From Paraflavitalea sp. CAU 1676 (GTDB taxonomy: Bacteria > Bacteroidota > Bacteroidia > Chitinophagales > Chitinophagaceae): a stretch of DNA of 64,000 nt. Location: positions 124,001 through 188,000 of the forward strand of contig NZ_JARHUJ010000009.1 of NCBI RefSeq assembly GCF_029223285.1. The letters run 5' to 3'. The notes under the pieces are model-generated. The model searched no databases, had not been told where the DNA came from, and saw only the letters and a list, made by a program, of their open reading frames with translations. Within the stretch, counting starts at the first letter, position 1. Each line of letters opens with the position of its first letter. Shown here one piece after another: positions 34,645 to 42,672 of this stretch. A program made the position numbers and the translations under genes.

Positions 34645-35997
34645 ATGAGCAACTTAAATAAAGAAAGGCTTTCTCAAAAGAAGAAGATCCTCCTGGCAAG
34701 CCTATTGGCTTTGTCCATGCCATTCCTGTTGCCGGCACAGCAACAGAGCGGCGACAGCATTCTGCAGAACGCAACACTGGAAAATGTAATTCAGTACGCG
34801 ATCCGACGGCAACCATTGATACAGCAATCGCTGATCGATGAGCAAACCACCGAGGCCCAGATCCGGAGTAAGCTGGCCGAGTGGTATCCGCAACTGAATT
34901 TCAATTACCTGTTGCAGCACAATTTCGAAGTGCAAACGGCCGTGATCGGCGGCGAGGCCAGGAAACTCGGGGTGAACAATACATCCTCCCTACAGTTCCA
35001 GGCAACGCAAAATCTTTTCAACCGTGATGTCATGCTGGCCAGCCGTACGGCAAAGGATGTACGGTTGCTGGCGAAGCAATCTACCGCCAATACCAAGATC
35101 GATGTGGCCGTGAATGTAGCCAAGGCGTTTTATGATGTGCTTACGAGCGAGCAGCAGATCAGGGTGTCGAACGAAGATATCCTGCGCCTGGAGCGGAGTC
35201 TGAAAGATGCGACCGCGCAGTACAATGCGGGTGTGGCGGATAAGACGGACTACAAAAGGGCCACCATCGCTTTGAACAATGCCAAAGGATTGTTGAAGGG
35301 GCAGGAAGAGGCTTTGAAGGCGAGGCGCGAATACCTAAAGGCTTTAATGGGGTATCCCATCAGCGAGCCCATCGACATCATTTACGATACCCTGCAAATG
35401 GAAAAGGAGATTCCGCTCGACACGACGCAACAGGTAAGTTATACCAGTCGTATCGAATTTCAATTGTTGCAAACCCAACGCAGATTACAGGAAGCGAATG
35501 TGAAGTATAATAAGTGGGCCTACCTGCCGAATGTGTATGCAACGGGCGCTTACAATTTCAACTTTCAGAACGATTCGTTCAGCAAGTTGTACAATACCAA
35601 CTATCCCAACTCTTTTGCGGGCCTCACGTTATCGTTACCCCTGTTTCAGGGCGGTAAACGTAAATATAATATCCAGCAGGCTGAGTGGGACCTCAAATCG
35701 ATCAACTGGCAGGAGATCGGCTTAAAGAACTCGATCAACTCGGAATATGCACAGGCATTGGCCCAATACAAAGGGAGCCTGGCGGTTTACCTGGCATTGA
35801 AGGAGAATATGGAACTGGCGAAGGAGGTGTATGATGTCATCAACCTGCAGTACCGCAATGGTGTAAAAACGTACCTGGAAGTTATCACGGCCGAGTCGGA
35901 CCTGCGCACTGCGCGCATCAATTATTTCAATGCACTGAACCTGTTGTTATCGGCCAAGATCGATGTTCAAAAGGCATTGGGGCAAATCAATTATTAA
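34645..35997 (+). CDS. TolC-family outer-membrane efflux protein (operon 2)
   Basis: 450 aa with an N-terminal signal region ending in LLPAQQQS. The coiled-coil repeats are NATLENVIQYAIRRQPLIQQSLIDEQTTEAQIRSKLAEWYPQLNFNY near the N-terminus and YRNGVKTYLEVITAESDLRTARINYFNALNLLLSAKIDVQKAL at the end, the usual outer-membrane factor pattern. It is 18 bases before the adaptor gene. Here the order is tolC-adaptor-RND, unlike operon 1. Confidence 0.93.
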   Translation: MSNLNKERLSQKKKILLASLLALSMPFLLPAQQQSGDSILQNATLENVIQYAIRRQPLIQQSLIDEQTTEAQIRSKLAEWYPQLNFNYLLQHNFEVQTAVIGGEARKLGVNNTSSLQFQATQNLFNRDVMLASRTAKDVRLLAKQSTANTKIDVAVNVAKAFYDVLTSEQQIRVSNEDILRLERSLKDATAQYNAGVADKTDYKRATIALNNAKGLLKGQEEALKARREYLKALMGYPISEPIDIIYDTLQMEKEIPLDTTQQVSYTSRIEFQLLQTQRRLQEANVKYNKWAYLPNVYATGAYNFNFQNDSFSKLYNTNYPNSFAGLTLSLPLFQGGKRKYNIQQAEWDLKSINWQEIGLKNSINSEYAQALAQYKGSLAVYLALKENMELAKEVYDVINLQYRNGVKTYLEVITAESDLRTARINYFNALNLLLSAKIDVQKALGQINY

Positions 35998-36015
35998 TCT
36001 CAAACATCTCAGCAT

Positions 36016-37176
36016 ATGTTGTTCAAAAGGATAGGATATTATACAAGCGTAAGTTGCCTGGCGGCTATGGCCTCCTGTGGTGGCGGTAATCAACAGCAAC
36101 CCGGCGCGATGGCGCCGCAGGCCGTTCCGGTAACCACTACTAAAGTGACGACTACCGATGCCGTTTATTTCGATGAATACCCCGGCACCGTTACCGCGCT
36201 CAACGAGGTTGAATTGCGTGCCCAGGTTAACGGTTATGTAACAGGGGTCTTTTTCAAAGATGGCGACCGGGTAAAGAAAGGACAACGCCTGTACACCATC
36301 GATCCGCAGGCTTACGAGGCTACCTATCAACAGGCGCAGGCGAACCTCGCCGTACAGGAAGCCAACCTGATCAAGGCGCAAAAAGATGCAGATCGCTACC
36401 ATGAGCTCGACAAGCAGGATGCGATCGCCAAACAGCAGGTCGATAATGCGGATGCTGCGCTTGAAGCGGCTAAAAAGCAGGTAGAAGCTGCCAAGGCCAA
36501 TATCCGTGCGGTGCAAACCAATGTACGGTATACGTCTATCCTGGCGCCGTTCGACGGTACCATCGGTATCTCGCAGGTAAAGGTGGGCGGCCCTATTTAT
36601 GCCGGTACCACGGTGTTGAATACCGTATCGTCCGACGATCCGATCGCGGTCGACTTTGCGGTCAATCAACAGGAGTTGTATCGCTACAGTCAGTTGCAGA
36701 TGGGCAAAGCCAAACCTAAGGATTCCTTGTTCACCATTGCCTTCGGCAAAGAAGTATATCCCATACCAGGTTCCATCAGTATGATCGACAGAGCCGTTGA
36801 TCCGCAAACCGGCAATATCAAAGCCAGGCTGGTATTCCCCAATCCCCAACACCTGCTCCGTTCGGGCATGACGACAACAGTACGGGTGAAGAATGCTTCT
36901 GCCACTCAATCGGTAGTGATACCTTATAAAGCAGTTACCGAGCAATTGGGCGATTTCTTCGTGTATGTGGAAGGTGATAGCAGCAAGGTTACGCAACGTA
37001 AAGTGGCACTGGGCCGCCAGATAGGAACGGATGTGATTATCCGCGACGGTTTGCAGGCCGGTGAAACGATCGTGGTGCAGGGTGTACAAAACCTGCGTGA
37101 AGGATCGAAGATCACAACGGCTCCGCCACAGCAACCCGGGGCTCCTGCGGCCGGTGGCGCACCCGCTAAGAAATAA
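36016..37176 (+). CDS. RND efflux periplasmic adaptor, lipoprotein (operon 2)
   Basis: 386 aa, AcrA/MexA-like. The lipobox is LAAMASC, followed by a Gly/Gln/Pro-rich tether. The lipoyl half-motifs (ELRAQVNGYVTGVFFKDGDRVKKGQRLYTIDPQAYEA and YTSILAPFDGTIGISQVKVGGPI) flank a long alpha-hairpin (about 110-165, with DADRYHELDKQDAIAKQQVDNADAALEAAKKQVEAAKANI). It ends in an Ala/Pro/Lys tail. It links the TolC and RND proteins of the same operon. Confidence 0.95.
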   Translation: MLFKRIGYYTSVSCLAAMASCGGGNQQQPGAMAPQAVPVTTTKVTTTDAVYFDEYPGTVTALNEVELRAQVNGYVTGVFFKDGDRVKKGQRLYTIDPQAYEATYQQAQANLAVQEANLIKAQKDADRYHELDKQDAIAKQQVDNADAALEAAKKQVEAAKANIRAVQTNVRYTSILAPFDGTIGISQVKVGGPIYAGTTVLNTVSSDDPIAVDFAVNQQELYRYSQLQMGKAKPKDSLFTIAFGKEVYPIPGSISMIDRAVDPQTGNIKARLVFPNPQHLLRSGMTTTVRVKNASATQSVVIPYKAVTEQLGDFFVYVEGDSSKVTQRKVALGRQIGTDVIIRDGLQAGETIVVQGVQNLREGSKITTAPPQQPGAPAAGGAPAKK

Positions 37177-37231
37177 GCAAAGGTTTACAGCGCGTATTAT
37201 TTGAACTGAGGACCAATAAAGAAGATAACTA

Positions 37232-40200
37232 ATGATAGCAGATACTTTTATAAAACGCCCGGTAACGGCCATAGTAATATCGATCGTGATCGTGCTGGTG
37301 GGTTTGATCTCGATGAATGCCCTGCCGATCGCACAGTACCCGGATATTACGCCGCCCACGGTTTCCATATCGGGCATCTTTACCGGGGCCGATGCGCAGA
37401 CGGTGGAGCAAACCACTACCACGGCCATCGAAACACAGGTGAATGGTACGCCGGGTATGACCTTCATCAACAGTAACAGTACCAGTAGCGGACAGAGCAG
37501 CATTACCGTGAACTTCGAAGTAGGTACTGATATCAATATAGCTACGCTCGATGTACAGAACCGGGTGAGTGTGGCAGAACCTACTTTGCCCGATGCGGTA
37601 AAGCGGTTGGGACTTACCGTACGGAAACGCAATCCCAGCATCATGGTGGCGCTGGCGCTCTATTCGCCCAATGGCACCCGAAGCCCGGTGTTTCTCGGCA
37701 ACTATGCCAATATTTATATTAAGGATGCCTTGTTGCGTGTAAAAGGGGTGGGTGATATCGTAACCCGCGGTGATGATTTTGGTATGCGTATCTGGCTCGA
37801 TCCCAAGAAGCTGGCAGCGCTCAATATGACCACTTCCGAGGTGTTGAGTTCACTTTCCGAACAAAACCTGCAGGCAGCTGCCGGTACCATTGGTGGTAAC
37901 CCGCAGCCCAATTTACAGGCTTTTGAATACAGTGTACTGACCAATAGCCGTATCAACACGGTTGCTCAATTTGAGCAGATCGTGGTGCGTACGCGTCCGG
38001 CAGATGGGAGCATCGTGCATTTAAAGGACGTGGCACGTGTGGAGTTGGGTAAGTTTGACTATGGCAATAATGCCTTTGTAGACGGAAAGTCGGCTGCGTT
38101 CATCCTCATCTACCAGGCGCCGGGCGCCAATGCGATCGATACCTGGGATGGTTTGCAGAAAACCCTGGCAGAGCTTAAAAAGCAATTCCCCAAAGATGTT
38201 GACTACGCTGTGCCCCTGGAGACGATCTCGGTGGTGAAAGTGTCTATCAGTGAGGTAATGCATACCCTGGTGGAAGCGTTGATCCTGGTGGTGATCGTGG
38301 TATTCCTGTTCCTCCAGAACTGGCGCGCTACGTTGATCCCTGTACTGGCGATCCCGGTTTCGCTGATCGGTACCTTCATTTTCTTCCTGCCTTTCGATTT
38401 TACGATCAATACGCTTACTCTGTTCGCGTTCGTACTGGCCATTGGTATCGTGGTGGATGACGCCATTGTGGTGGTGGAAGCGGTTCAACATTATATCGAC
38501 CATGAAAAGCTATCGCCGAAAGAGGCCACGCAGAAAGCGATGGCCGATATCTCGGGCCCGGTAGTAGCGATCGCCCTGATCCTTGCCGCGGTGTTTGTTC
38601 CGGTAGGGTTTATTCCGGGTATCGTAGGGCGCTTGTATCAGCAGTTTGCGATCACCATTGCGGTGTCGGTGGTGATATCGGCCTTTGTGGCCCTGTCACT
38701 TACGCCGGCCTTGTGTACCATCATGCTGAAACCTTCGAAAGAGGAGGGGGCCAGAAAGAATATCCTTGAGAAATTCTTCGCTTGGTTCAACCGTGTTTTT
38801 GGCCGCATCACCAGTTCGTATACAAGAGGTGTAGGTAAGTGGATCAAGGCCTCGCCTTATGTAGTGATCATGATGATCTGTTTGTTCGTAGGCTTGTTCT
38901 ATATGTTCAGGTCGAAACCTACGGGCTTTATTCCAACGGAAGATGAAGGCCGCTTGTATGTGACCTATGAAATGCCGGAAGGTACTTCCACTACGCGTAG
39001 CGTGGCTATGCTGAAAGATGTAATGGCCAGGGTACAGGCTATTCCCGGTGTGCGCATCGTGGGTGGTTTGGCTGGTTTGAACATCATCAACTTCTCGTTC
39101 AAGTCCAACTCGGGTACCATGTTCGTGAGTCTCGATCCCTGGGATGACCGGAAGGAGAAAGGGATGCAACTGGAAGGTATCATAGCCGAGATTCGGAAGC
39201 GGACGGGCGATATCAAAGAAGCGCGTATCCTGCCGATCGCTCCCCCAGCGATCCCCGGTCTGGGTCAAACTTCGGGTTTCACCTTCGAGTTGCAACAAAC
39301 GACCAGTACGGACAATATCCAGGAGTTTGAAAAGGTGGGACAAAGGTTCTGGGGTGCGCTGATGCAGCGTCCGGAAATTGGTGTCGCCTATACCTTCTTC
39401 TCTACCAAAACGCCGAGCTACCAGGTAGATGTAGATAAAGAGAAGGCGAAGCGACTGGGCGTACTGGTATCGGATGTATATGCAACGATGTCGACGCTGC
39501 TGGGTAGTAGTTACGTGAACGACTTCAACCTGTATGGCCGTAACTTCCGCGTGATGGCGATGGCCGACAGTAGTTTCCGTACTTCGGTGAATGATTTCCA
39601 GAACTATTATGTACGCAATAGTCAGGGTAATATGATCCCGCTGAATTCACTGGTGAGCTCGAGGCTGGTGGAAAACCCGGCGGTGATCTCGCACTATAAT
39701 ATTTATCGTTCCATTGAATTTAATGGTTCACCCAAAGCGGGTTATAGTAGTGGTCAGGCCATCCAGGCACTGCGTGAAGTGGCGGCCCAGGTATTGCCAG
39801 TGGGTTACTCGTACGAGTTTTCGGGTATGAGCCGTGAGGAGATCAAGGCGGGTGATGCTACCACCACCATCTTTGCCATCTCGATCGTGTTCGTGTTCCT
39901 CTTCCTTGCTGCCCTGTACGAGAGCTGGTCGATCCCGTTCTCGGTATTGTTTGCGGTACCGATCGGTTTGTTTGGATCTATCCTGACGCTGGTATTGATT
40001 CCCAGGTTGTCGAACAATATCTATGCACAAATTGGTATGATCACGCTGATCGGTTTGGCGGCGAAGAACGCCATCCTGATCGTGGAGTTTGCCAAAGAGC
40101 GGGTAGACAGGGGCATCGACGTGGTGCACGCTACCTTGCAGGCGGTTCAATTGCGTCTCCGACCGATCGTGATGACCTCGCTGGCCTTCATCCTAGGGGT

Positions 40201-40426
40201 GTTGCCGCTGGCCTTTGCAACAGGTGCAGCGTCGGTATCGCGTAATACGATCGGCTGGACGGTGTTTGGCGGTATGCTGGCTGCGACCACGCTGGCCATC
40301 TTTGTGGTGCCGGTGTTGTTCGTGCTCATTACCAAGATTGCTTATGGCAACAAGCTGAAGAAGTTAAGGGACAGTCAGCAGTTGGTAGAAGAGGTGGATA
40401 AGAATATTGCGACCGGCGAAAGCTGA
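37232..40426 (+). CDS. RND-family efflux permease, HAE1 (AcrB-like) type (operon 2)
   Basis: 1064 aa inner-membrane drug/proton antiporter. It begins MIADTFIKRPVTAIVISIVIVLVGLISMNALPIAQYPDITPP, the HAE1 signature. TM4 has the proton-relay Asp pair in AIGIVVDDAIVVVEAVQHY. The second half keeps the family blocks (LFLAALYESWSIPFSVLFAVPIGLFGS, AKNAILIVEFAKE, MTSLAFILGVLPLAFATGAA). No unusual insertion was seen. It is probably a broad-range exporter of hydrophobic or amphiphilic compounds. The operon ends at the terminator near 40501. Confidence 0.96.
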   Translation: MIADTFIKRPVTAIVISIVIVLVGLISMNALPIAQYPDITPPTVSISGIFTGADAQTVEQTTTTAIETQVNGTPGMTFINSNSTSSGQSSITVNFEVGTDINIATLDVQNRVSVAEPTLPDAVKRLGLTVRKRNPSIMVALALYSPNGTRSPVFLGNYANIYIKDALLRVKGVGDIVTRGDDFGMRIWLDPKKLAALNMTTSEVLSSLSEQNLQAAAGTIGGNPQPNLQAFEYSVLTNSRINTVAQFEQIVVRTRPADGSIVHLKDVARVELGKFDYGNNAFVDGKSAAFILIYQAPGANAIDTWDGLQKTLAELKKQFPKDVDYAVPLETISVVKVSISEVMHTLVEALILVVIVVFLFLQNWRATLIPVLAIPVSLIGTFIFFLPFDFTINTLTLFAFVLAIGIVVDDAIVVVEAVQHYIDHEKLSPKEATQKAMADISGPVVAIALILAAVFVPVGFIPGIVGRLYQQFAITIAVSVVISAFVALSLTPALCTIMLKPSKEEGARKNILEKFFAWFNRVFGRITSSYTRGVGKWIKASPYVVIMMICLFVGLFYMFRSKPTGFIPTEDEGRLYVTYEMPEGTSTTRSVAMLKDVMARVQAIPGVRIVGGLAGLNIINFSFKSNSGTMFVSLDPWDDRKEKGMQLEGIIAEIRKRTGDIKEARILPIAPPAIPGLGQTSGFTFELQQTTSTDNIQEFEKVGQRFWGALMQRPEIGVAYTFFSTKTPSYQVDVDKEKAKRLGVLVSDVYATMSTLLGSSYVNDFNLYGRNFRVMAMADSSFRTSVNDFQNYYVRNSQGNMIPLNSLVSSRLVENPAVISHYNIYRSIEFNGSPKAGYSSGQAIQALREVAAQVLPVGYSYEFSGMSREEIKAGDATTTIFAISIVFVFLFLAALYESWSIPFSVLFAVPIGLFGSILTLVLIPRLSNNIYAQIGMITLIGLAAKNAILIVEFAKERVDRGIDVVHATLQAVQLRLRPIVMTSLAFILGVLPLAFATGAASVSRNTIGWTVFGGMLAATTLAIFVVPVLFVLITKIAYGNKLKKLRDSQQLVEEVDKNIATGES

Positions 40427-40500
40427 TAAAGAATATAAACGGCTGATCGCCTGATGAAAAGGTGATCATGCTTTTAGCTCCGGCCGGGCCGGAACTGACG

Positions 40501-40535
40501 AACAGGAAGGGCTTCCACCCTTCCTGTTTTGTTTT
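40501..40535 (+). terminator. rho-independent terminator of efflux operon 2
   Basis: aacaggaaggg (40501-40511) pairs perfectly with cccttcctgtt (40518-40528) around a six-base loop, then a T-rich run. Confidence 0.92.
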
Positions 40536-40627
40536 GGGGTTAAATAGTGTAGAATTGACAATAATAATATATCTTTCTGGGCTTATTGACTGGCAACCCA
40601 ACCTGCCATTATTGAAAATACAGCTAT

Positions 40628-42553
40628 ATGAGATTACGATTATTTTGCCTGATCCTGCTTTGCAGCGCATCTGCTGCTTTTGCCCAACAAAAGACGGCCG
40701 CTATTTCGAGTCCCGACAATCAGATACGCGTTACTACTGGTGTTACAGATGGGCATGCCTGGTATCACGTGCAGTATAAAGGAAAAGAGTTGATCGCATC
40801 CTCCAGACTGGGCGTTGACCGTCGGGATGAATCGTTTAGCAGCGATCTGCGCTTCGCGGGTGTTGATAAAGTAGTGCTGGTGAAAGATAGTTATACGATG
40901 GTCAACGCGAAGAAAAGCCGTATAGCTTATACTGCCAATAAAGGAGCCATTCATTTGCAGAATGCATCCGGTAACAAAATGGATCTCATCTTCCAGGTGT
41001 CGAATGATGGCGTGGCATTCCGCTATTATTTTCCGGGTGCTTCTTCTGATAAGAAAACCATTACAGCCGAGTATACATCCTGGGCCCTGGGCAATGAAGT
41101 GCAGGCCTGGTTGCAGCCCAAGCAGGATGCACAGGGTGGGTGGGAGCATACTTTCCCCAGCTATGAGGAGCATTATAGGCAAGGTATATCGCCTGCGACT
41201 GCATCGCCTACCAAGGCAGGCTGGATCTACCCGGCTTTGTTTAAGAAGCAGGATACCTGGTTGTTGCTGACGGAAGCGGCGGTAGATGGTGCTTACTGTG
41301 CTACCAATTTGAAGGGTACTTCGCCCAATGGTGAATATGCCATCAATTTCCCCGATCCGCGTGAGGTATTTACGGGTAAAGGTTTTCTGCCCGAGTCGGA
41401 ATTGCCCTGGTATTCGCCCTGGCGCATCATTACGATCGGCAGTCTGGCAGCTGTAACTGAATCCACGCTGGGCACGGACCTGGCCAAACCTGCCGTGAAA
41501 ATAGATGCTGCCTTTGTGAAGCCGGGCAAAGCTTCGTGGAGCTGGGCTTTGCTGAAAGACAATTCTGTTGTGTATGATGTGCAGAAACGGTTTATCGATT
41601 ATGCAGCGGATATGCACTGGCAGTATTGCCTGGTGGATGTTGACTGGGATACCCGCATCGGTTATGATAAGATGAAGGAGCTGGCTCAATATGCCAACTC
41701 GAAGAATGTGGGCTTGATCGTGTGGTACAATTCTTCGGGCGATTGGAATACCACGAAGTATCATCCGAAGAGTGAGCTGTTGACGCGTGAAGCGCGGGAG
41801 GCTGTTTTCAGTCGTTTGCAAGGCATGGGCATCAAAGGTGTGAAGATCGATTTCTTTGCCGGCGATGGCCGTTCGATGATGGAGTATTATACAAGCATTC
41901 TCGATGATGCGGCACGATATAAGCTGCTGGTGAATTTCCATGGCGCCACTTTGCCACGCGGCTGGCAGCGCACCTACCCGCACCTGATGAGTATGGAAGC
42001 GGTGAAGGGTTTTGAGATGATCACCTTCGGTCAGCAGGATGCCAATGCAGCGGCGAATCATTGCACCGTGTTGCCGTTTACGCGCAATGCTTTTGACCCG
42101 ATGGATTTTACGCCGATGTGTTTATACAAGATCCCTAATATTGAAAGAAAGACTACCAGCGGCTTTGAGCTGGCTTTGTCGGTGGCATTCCTGTCGGGCA
42201 TTCAGCATTTTGCCGAAACGCCGGAGGGGATGGGGCATGTACCCGGTTATGTGAAATCATTTCTGCAGGTGTTGCCAACGCACTGGGATGATGTGAAGTT
42301 CCTCGATGGCTTTCCTGGTAAGCTTTATGTGGTGGCCAGGAGGGCTGGCAATAAATGGTATGTAGCCGGCCTCAATGGAGAAGCTACTGCAAAGAAGATC
42401 GATCTCAACCTTGGCTTCCTTCGTGGAAAAAAGGGAACGCTGATCACCGATGGCAGTGAACCGCTTTCTTTTCAGCAAAAGGACTTGGTGGCGAGTGTTG
42501 CAACCACAGTAGAAATGTTACCACAAGGAGGTTTTGTAATGGTATTTGAATAA
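40628..42553 (+). CDS. glycoside hydrolase family 97 protein
   Basis: 641 aa secreted enzyme with signal peptide MRLRLFCLILLCSASAAFAQ. The N-terminal beta-sandwich (DGHAWYHVQYKGKELI ... DLIFQVSNDGVAFRYYFPG), the (beta/alpha)8 catalytic domain (IDYAADMHWQYCLVDVDWD, GVKIDFFAGDGRSMMEYY, VNFHGATLPRGWQRTYPHLMSMEAVKGFE) and a C-terminal beta domain match GH97. Asp in VKIDFF occupies the place of the nucleophile of the retaining subgroup, known for alpha-galactosidases, rather than the inverting alpha-glucosidases (SusB type). It stands alone, facing the xylan locus, with a shared bidirectional terminator between. Confidence 0.92.
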   Translation: MRLRLFCLILLCSASAAFAQQKTAAISSPDNQIRVTTGVTDGHAWYHVQYKGKELIASSRLGVDRRDESFSSDLRFAGVDKVVLVKDSYTMVNAKKSRIAYTANKGAIHLQNASGNKMDLIFQVSNDGVAFRYYFPGASSDKKTITAEYTSWALGNEVQAWLQPKQDAQGGWEHTFPSYEEHYRQGISPATASPTKAGWIYPALFKKQDTWLLLTEAAVDGAYCATNLKGTSPNGEYAINFPDPREVFTGKGFLPESELPWYSPWRIITIGSLAAVTESTLGTDLAKPAVKIDAAFVKPGKASWSWALLKDNSVVYDVQKRFIDYAADMHWQYCLVDVDWDTRIGYDKMKELAQYANSKNVGLIVWYNSSGDWNTTKYHPKSELLTREAREAVFSRLQGMGIKGVKIDFFAGDGRSMMEYYTSILDDAARYKLLVNFHGATLPRGWQRTYPHLMSMEAVKGFEMITFGQQDANAAANHCTVLPFTRNAFDPMDFTPMCLYKIPNIERKTTSGFELALSVAFLSGIQHFAETPEGMGHVPGYVKSFLQVLPTHWDDVKFLDGFPGKLYVVARRAGNKWYVAGLNGEATAKKIDLNLGFLRGKKGTLITDGSEPLSFQQKDLVASVATTVEMLPQGGFVMVFE

Positions 42554-42578
42554 GATCTTTCTATAGGTATTAATGAAG

Positions 42579-42607
42579 AAGGCCCCTTGCGGGGCCTTTC
42601 TTTTTTT
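42579..42607. terminator. bidirectional terminator between GH97 and CE15-GH10
   Basis: aaggcccc (42579-42586) pairs perfectly with ggggcctt (42591-42598) around loop ttgc. T residues follow on the + side and A residues precede it, serving the - strand gene as well. Confidence 0.9.
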
Positions 42608-42672
42608 GGTAAGCGTTTGAGCGCTCGTGTGAATCTATTGGTTAACCTTTAACTGGTATGGCTTAAGAGTGC

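Noticed and set aside
35947-37644. Long open frame of 565 codons on the - strand
   Set aside because: It lies opposite the adaptor gene and the start of the RND permease of operon 2, which have clear family signatures; its product shows no recognisable domain and is a reading-frame shadow.
40640-42061. Open frame of 473 codons on the - strand
   Set aside because: Antisense to the GH97 gene, whose domain motifs run through the whole region.
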